Origin: Glomus cerebriforme
Lineage: Eukaryota; Glomeromycota; Glomeromycetes; Glomerales; Glomeraceae
NCBI GenBank assembly: GCA_003550305.1
Contig: QKYT01000038.1
Span: 12,945-25,114, forward strand
Length of the DNA: 12,170 nt
Reading direction: 5' to 3'
Both the position numbers and the translations under genes were made by a program. This document shows positions 8,133 to 12,170 of the stretch, one piece after another. Positions within the stretch are counted from its first letter, which is position 1, and every line of letters starts with the position of its first letter. Under the pieces are notes generated by a model. It did no database searches. It saw nothing but the letters and a program-made list of their open reading frames with translations, and was not told where the DNA came from.

Positions 8133-8183
8133 TTAAAACACTAACATCTCATCATAATGAGTTTTTAAAAATCGGCTAGACAT
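8133..8183 (-). pseudogene. Possible original N-terminus of the ATPase, out of phase
   Basis: ATG at 8183-8181 opens a 16-codon frame ([16 protein letters not shown]) ending in TAA at 8135-8133. The ATPase frame is open upstream of its first ATG to a TGA at 8151-8149, so the two frames overlap for about 15 bp. The extra ATPase-frame codons have coding-like composition ([14 protein letters not shown]). A small indel within 8133-8148 could therefore have separated a longer N-terminus from the enzyme. The short frame could also be chance. Confidence 0.35.
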
Positions 8184-8214
8184 AATTCCTCCAGTATTTT
8201 CTAACAATATTTTA

Positions 8215-8339
8215 GAACAATAAAAAATAATATTTATCTTTTTTGAATGATAAAAAACAATATTTATGGTTTTTGAACAATAAAAAATAATGAAAACTGA
8301 TAAAAAATGATAAAAACTGATATTTTTCAATAAAGGATA
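8215..8339. repeat. 30-bp-period AT-rich tandem repeat between divergent genes
   Basis: Unit 1 (8215-8244) and unit 2 (8245-8274) each start GAA, contain ATAAAAAA/CAATATTTAT and end in a T-run. Unit 3 (from 8275) starts the same and then breaks into GATAAAAAA/TGATAAAAAC short repeats to about 8325. It lies between the ATPase (leftward) and the coiled-coil gene (rightward), so it may contain a two-way promoter or simply be slippage DNA. Confidence 0.7.
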
Positions 8340-8397
8340 TTTGATTTTTTATTTTGACAAGAAAAAATAAAAGATGCCCTATGGATGAAATTTAATT

Positions 8398-8437
8398 ATG
8401 CGCATTTTTTTTCCTGCTATATAACCATGCCAAGATT
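8398..8437 (+). promoter_or_regulatory. T-tract/TATA-like element before the coiled-coil gene, with a small overlapping ORF
   Basis: TATGCGCA is followed by an eight-base T run and CTATATAA at about 8417-8424. An ATG at 8427 opens a 10-codon ORF (MPRLCPMCIY) that overlaps, out of phase, the start used at 8438, so it would compete with it. A similar TGCGCA, T-run and CTATAT set lies before ATG 6558. Confidence 0.3.
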
Positions 8438-9609
8438 ATGTCCAATGTGCATATATTGAAGGATATAAAAGATAGAGGATATCAGCTGGGTAGTACATAT
8501 GAGCAAGAGCTTGAAAAAAAATTAAGAACTGCTATCGATTTTAACTCTGAAATTATCAACTTCAATGAAAAGTTACAGGCTGAAAATTTGGAGTATTCAG
8601 AACGAAAGGAGGATATTGAAAATAAGATTAGCCAGTTAAATGCGTCTAGCGTTAAAGTTAGATCCTAACTTATTTCTGAACAAAAGTCTCATTCTGAGAG
8701 TCAATGTGAACTTGAAGCCAAATATATTGCCAAAATCAAATCACTTAAATCAAATATTAAAACTCTGAAAAGAGAGGCAACTTTGGCTTAAAAAGTTTCG
8801 TCCGCTGACAAGGTCAAGATTCTTTCTCTCGAAACTAAGGTAGTTGAATTGGAAGGTAAGTTGGAAGACTTGAAACTGGATCCGGTATTCCATGATTTGA
8901 ATGTAGTGAGAGGGTGATAGAGGAGCCAGTCCAAATAAACTTATTCAAACCCAAAGAGATTGATTCTCTCAGGCTTGAATTGAAATAGGTAAAGGAGGAT
9001 TTTAATTCAAAAAAACATGAAATAGAATGCATGGAAAAAGGGATAGAAGCAACACATGAGATAACCAGTCGGGAAAGAGATACTTTGTCTTCAGTATGAT
9101 TAAATTTAATAGAAGAAAATTCTTGTTTTCGAGAGTTAGTATCAAAGAAGAATAATAAAGTAGATCCTCCATCCTCGCCTATGAACGATTCATCACAAAA
9201 ACTATCAGGTTAGCTCAGTGATGATTTAAGATCCCTCATCTATAAGCACGGTCTTGAAGATAAGGTTATAGAATTCGATAAAAGTTTTGCCAGGGAACAT
9301 ATATTAGAGGCTTTGCAAGAACTATTACTCTGGGATGAGATAGTTTTGAGAAACCAGACAGTTACCCTACCTAATCAATCCATTCATAGTCGACCAGCAT
9401 ATTCCAAAAAATCTATTTCAAGGGAAGGGGTTATGAAGCAATTAGATGGCACAGAAATGGTGTTATCATCCCAAGCAATACTTCTAGCACAGGTCATTCC
9501 TATTGTTGCGGACTCCTTAATGTCATCTATGTTAATATATTCCATACTTACCTTATTACTTATTGCAAATATATGGTTCATAGTCGGAAAAAAAATATGG
9601 AATTCATAG
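8438..9609 (+). pseudogene. Long coiled-coil protein with C-terminal membrane anchor, broken
   Basis: No family recognised. About 390 codons can be followed. From ATG 8438 a charged coiled coil runs through YEQELEKKLRTAIDFNSEI and SQCELEAKYIAKIKSLKSNI to LSLETKVVELEGKLEDLK. Stops are TAA 8666 and TAA 8789. Near 8893-8915 the signal moves to another frame, which continues LFKPKEIDSLRLELK and EFDKSFAREHILEALQELL and ends with a hydrophobic stretch (about 9525-9585, IYSILTLLLIANIWFIVG) before a short basic tail and TAG 9607. Further stops in this frame are TAG 8986, TGA 9097 and TAG 9211. The layout suggests a tail-anchored or structural protein. Several stops sit where coiled-coil Gln would fit, which agrees with C-to-T change. 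It is divergent from the ATPase, and only the last piece (9313-9609) is open. Confidence 0.65.
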
Positions 9610-9967
9610 AGCGCTAAGCTGAAAGAAAAAAGTGACCGATATATTCAGACTAGCGATTTACACCTCTGGGCATATCTGAGGCCAGTTTATATGATCAGAA
9701 GTCAGAAGATCACTTCATGATCAGATCAAATATAGGAATTGAAGTTAGCCGGTATTATTGCATGAGAAAAACAAATATATAAATAATATTATAAGTATTC
9801 TAGCAGAGGTGTGGCAATTTCAGCTAAGAGTGCTCAACAATATAACCCATCTAAGTGCTTTCAGTCACATTCTCAAGATGAAAATACCATAAATTATTAA
9901 TGTCATCTAGCATCCCAATTTCTGATATATGAGGTAAGGCAGGTAGGTCAACAATTATCTCATTTTT
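9610..9967 (+). other. Weak coding-like remnants after the coiled-coil gene
   Basis: Short frames with coding-like composition follow one another: about 9613-9716 (SDRYIQTSDLHLWAYLRPVY), then a shifted one to about 9775, and 9808-9900 (SAKSAQQYNPSKCFQSHSQ). They contain several stops and at least one shift. They may be an extension of the gene at 8438 or part of another relic. No domain is recognised. Confidence 0.3.
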
Positions 9968-10330
9968 TCACATGGATGAAACTGGATTGATTAATTCCAG
10001 AAATAATAGATGCTCTTTGTAACGCATATGGTAGACCAATTTGTGGAAGAATAAATTATACTCTTCAATACACTTTGCAAGCTCGCTAGAATATCAAGCA
10101 AATTCGGAGCATATTTTTTTCTTTATTTCGTCATCTACCAAGAGGTTTTTATCTTTTGAAATCCTTCTAACGCATTTCATGAATTTCTCCCATAAAATTC
10201 CAATAGGATTACTTGTCATAAAAACCTTGTAGCTGAGTCTGATTGCTTTGTTTATTGTTTTAGGACCAGACCCAGGATTTTTTTGTGCAAGTAGCATGAT
10301 GTATATGCAAGAAAGTAGTATAAAATTATA
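9968..10330 (-). pseudogene. Uncharacterised minus-strand gene interrupted by one TGA
   Basis: Reading leftward from about 10330, a helical protein-like sequence includes KTINKAIRLSYKVFMTSN, ILWEKFMKCVRRISKDKNL and DDEIKKKICSEFA. It meets TGA at 10093-10091 and continues in the same frame with YSSELAKCIEEYNLFFHKL and RYKEHLLFLELINP to TGA at 9970-9968. The single internal stop and the unchanged frame suggest one old gene of about 120 residues. The frame is open further upstream to 10456, but that part is AT-driven and probably not coding. The gene converges with the coiled-coil gene on the plus strand. Function unknown; it may belong to the same virus-like block, but nothing proves that. Confidence 0.45.
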
Positions 10331-10409
10331 TAGAAACTTGTAAATCTTCAAAATAAAAATTTTATATAATTTTGAGTAAATATACTTGCTGGCAAAATAC
10401 TGGGTCAGT

Positions 10410-10597
10410 GGTAGTACCCAAAAGTAATCGATGCAATAATAATCCAAAGTAATCATACATAGGGATACCCCAAAATAGCAACTATACGAAAAAGAATTCT
10501 AGGAAGGTAGGAGTGAAAACTAGGGTATAAATTTAGTAGTATCCAAAGGTAGAATTATATAGAAATAAAATAAGAAATTATGCTTTTGGATACTACC
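10410..10597. repeat. Inverted repeat with TACCCAAAA-type motifs
   Basis: GGTAGTACCCAAAAG (10410-10424) is matched in inverse orientation by CTTTTGGATACTACC (10583-10597), 14 of 15 positions. A further copy, GTAGTATCCAAA (10536-10547), pairs perfectly over 12 bases with the right end. Related words occur between (ATCCAAAG at about 10441, ATACCCCAAAA at about 10465). The 188-bp unit could be a small inverted-repeat element, but no target duplication is clear. Confidence 0.5.
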
Positions 10598-10682
10598 GCC
10601 GATAGGTAGGAAAGAGATCGAAAAGGCAGAAAAATTCAGGAGAATACACAAAAAAAGGTATGAAAGCTATATAGCCTGAACT

Positions 10683-10870
10683 AATTCAGCACTTCATGCT
10701 TCATCCTTAGCAATCAAAATGGTCATGGATGGAATTGAAGAATGGCACAATATCAGCACTTTGTGCTTCACTGATAATCAAAAAGTGAGTGAATGGATTG
10801 CAACACATCTTCAGTAAATAGATGGATTGCAAATTTGGCACTTCATGCCTCATCCGGCAATCAAGAGATT
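10683..10870. repeat. Three degenerate copies of a GCACTTCATGC-containing unit
   Basis: AGCACTTCATGCTTCATCC at about 10687, AGCACTTTGTGCTTCACTG at about 10755, and GGCACTTCATGCCTCATCC at about 10838 are each followed by a CAATCAA/AATCAA word, and ATGGATTG/ATGGAATTG recurs between them. Spacing is about 70-85 bp. Each unit contains a short hairpin (GCAC...GTGC or GCA...TGC). It resembles a worn minisatellite; no coding frame covers it. Confidence 0.55.
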
Positions 10871-10985
10871 GGCAATCAAGAAGGAAAATATATGGGCTGA
10901 TTAATATAATGCAAATTACACCTCTGATCCTCTAACCAACTGACCACCAAACCAGACCCTTGAAAGTTACTCAAAAGTTATTTGA

Positions 10986-11220
10986 AAGTAACAGGAAAGT
11001 GCCTGGAACTGGTGAGAAACTGAACACGTGATTATGACGCAGTAAGACGCAGTAAATTTTGTTAATTTTGGCCAGCACTATTCTATAATTTTGGCCAGAA
11101 CTTTGGGCATAAGAACTCAGCATCCAAACTGGCATATAAGAGGTCTAAAACTGGCAAATTAATAGAACTACACTAGCATTTTGCCAGTTCCTTACCAGTT
11201 TCATGACAGTTCCAGGTTAC
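10986..11220. repeat. Imperfect inverted repeat around CCTGGAACTG
   Basis: CCTGGAACTG (11002-11011) and GAAACTG (11016-11022) on the left are matched inversely by CAGTTCCAGG (11207-11216) and CAGTTTC (11196-11202) on the right. AGTAAC/GTTACT words lie just outside both. The spacer is about 170 bp. This could be a small terminal-inverted-repeat element. Confidence 0.5.
11036..11097. repeat. Short direct repeats
   Basis: GACGCAGTAA is duplicated exactly in tandem (11036-11045, 11046-11055). It is followed by TAATTTTGGCCA twice, 23 bp apart (11063-11074 and 11086-11097). The two repeats are unrelated to each other. Confidence 0.7.
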
Positions 11221-11374
11221 TACTATGGTACTATCATGGCACCGAGTTGGATTCTCAAATCACATGTCCTAAAGATCAGTCAAAATTATGACATAGTGTC
11301 AGCCAAAATTAAACGCAAATTTACTATACCACCCAACATGATTTTTTTACCACAATTTGATATTTAAACAGACA

Positions 11375-11463
11375 ACCAAATAGGTGCAAAGGGTAAGCAT
11401 TTCAATATAGAATCCAGCACCCAACCAGGTGCAGGAAGTCAGCATCCTCAACATAAAACCAGA
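11375..11463. repeat. Two diverged copies of a 46-bp unit
   Basis: The segment beginning CCAAATAGGTGCAAAGGGTA (11375) and the one beginning CCAACCAGGTGCAGGAAGTC (11421) align without gaps for about 42 bases, sharing CCAA, AGGTGCA, AGCAT and a final CCAG. They differ at roughly a quarter of positions, so the duplication is old. Confidence 0.6.
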
Positions 11464-11650
11464 TATCTAAACAGCTATAGAGAACCAATAACTCTATTAT
11501 AGAATTTAGCATGTAAACGACTCAAAAATAAGAAGAAAAGCATGATATTTAGATTATATAGTGGTAGTTAGGTTAAATGGTGAGTGGTAGTTAAATTATA
11601 TGGTGGTAAAAAAATACAGATAGCAAGAAAGATTTAAAAGGATAGCAGTT

Positions 11651-12109
11651 ATGCCTTATGTAGCTCCTGAAGTATTAAGAGGACAACCTTATACTCAAGC
11701 AGCAGATATATATAGTTTTGGTATGATTATGTATTTTGTAGCAACCAGAAAACAACCTTTTGCTAATACTGTACATGATCAATATTTATTATTAGATATA
11801 TGTAAAGAAAATAAACATCCTGAAATAAATGAACAAGAAATACCAAAGTGTTATATAGATTTAATGAAAAGATGTTAGAATTCAAATTCAGATAATAAAC
11901 CTACTATTTTTGAAATATTTGATTTGATTTGTATATTTAATATTGAATATAATCGTGAAATTGCAAAGCAATTTAAAGAAACAGAAGAATATAGAAAAGC
12001 AAATCTTTTTTTTATTGAATATAATCAATTAACTTATAATAGTACTCATTCACAATATACATNTCAATTACTTAATCCTTTAACTGATTGTTTAGATTGT
12101 GAAATATAA
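11651..12109 (+). pseudogene. Protein kinase, C-terminal part only, nonsense at the subdomain XI Trp
   Basis: This is the C-lobe of a protein kinase of the tyrosine-kinase-like (TKL) type greatly expanded in mycorrhizal fungi. Visible: the APE motif of subdomain VIII (MPYVAPEVLRG), subdomain IX with its Asp (AADIYSFGMIMY), a QPF segment, and subdomain XI (CYIDLMKRC). TAG at 11876-11878 stands where kinases have Trp after RC. The same frame then continues (NSNSDNKP ... ETEEYRKANLFF) to TAA 12107-12109. Missing are the glycine loop, the VAIK lysine, the HRD catalytic loop and the DFG motif, so no activity is possible from this piece. The frame opens upstream to a TAG at about 11618; GATAGCAG just before the ATG could be an intron acceptor. 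An N base lies at 12063. Codons are almost all A/T-ending. Confidence 0.8.
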
Positions 12110-12170
12110 AGTAAATTAATAAAATATAATATATAATCAAACAAAATATTTTTTATAAAATTTTGTTATT

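Larger units (their letters stand above)
10871..11650. other. Gene-free repeat-rich interval before the kinase
   Basis: No coding frame can be supported here on either strand. The interval contains an inverted repeat (10986-11220), short direct repeats (11036-11097), a 46-bp duplicated unit (11375-11463) and a doubled GTGGTAGTTA word (11561-11570 and 11584-11593). No recognisable N-lobe or catalytic loop of the downstream kinase is present. Confidence 0.5.

Noticed and set aside
10041..10232. Plus-strand 63-codon frame opposite the minus-strand gene at 9968-10330
   Set aside because: The minus strand shows better protein-like sequence in two consecutive segments; the plus frame is its shadow.
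4299..11030. CACGTG hexamers (about 4302, 6126, 6389, 11025) as a regulatory or transposon signature
   Set aside because: Four copies in 12 kb are only modestly above a rough expectation for this base composition, and they have no shared context apart from a following A.
1..12170. tRNA, rRNA or CRISPR array
   Set aside because: No cloverleaf-like segment, rRNA core sequence or regularly spaced repeat array was noticed on either strand. Tandem repeats here lack unique spacers of constant length.

Overview
The window looks like nuclear DNA of a eukaryote, most likely an arbuscular mycorrhizal fungus of the Rhizophagus type. It is strongly AT-rich and crowded with repeats and decayed genes. It has short spliceosomal introns with GTATGA or GTAAGA donors, TACTAAC/TACTAAT branch points and T-rich acceptors. 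Its kinase and coiled-coil fragments resemble families greatly expanded in that lineage. This assignment rests on recognising family style and was not searched. Three N bases (113, 182, 12063) point to a draft assembly.

Layout, 1-3600: the right end of a Tc1/mariner element (1-272) sits at a TA dinucleotide directly against a decayed Myb/SANT-like domain on the minus strand (279-471). A gene-poor stretch with two 12-bp triplicate repeats and a TATAAATC-rich block leads to a C2HC zinc-finger gene (1163-2074) interrupted only by TGA codons. Next is a frameshifted IQ-motif-like pseudogene (2382-2978).

3600-6460: an uncharacterised multi-exon gene (start 3621; main remnant 4106-5441) keeps two good introns but carries at least six stops and a frameshift. 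It is followed by a near-perfect 572-bp palindrome (5552-6123) with arms of about 275 bp and a 22-base loop, and by a short coiled-coil remnant (6193-6459).

6500-10330: a different kind of block. It holds an intact small gene (6558-7055) that overlaps, tail to tail by 17 bp, an intact minus-strand A32-like (FtsK/HerA superfamily) DNA-packaging ATPase (7039-8079). Beyond the ATPase lies a 30-bp-period repeat, then a divergent, broken long coiled-coil gene with a C-terminal membrane segment (8438-9609), and then a broken minus-strand gene (9968-10330). The packaging ATPase and tight packing suggest a piece of an endogenous virus-like or Polinton/virophage-like element. No capsid, polymerase, protease or integrase gene is visible here.

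10400-12170: non-coding repeats (inverted and degenerate tandem) and then the C-terminal half of a protein kinase (11651-12109) with a stop in place of the conserved tryptophan of subdomain XI.

Only the ATPase and its convergent partner look intact. Most other genes are relics. No RNA gene or CRISPR array was seen.
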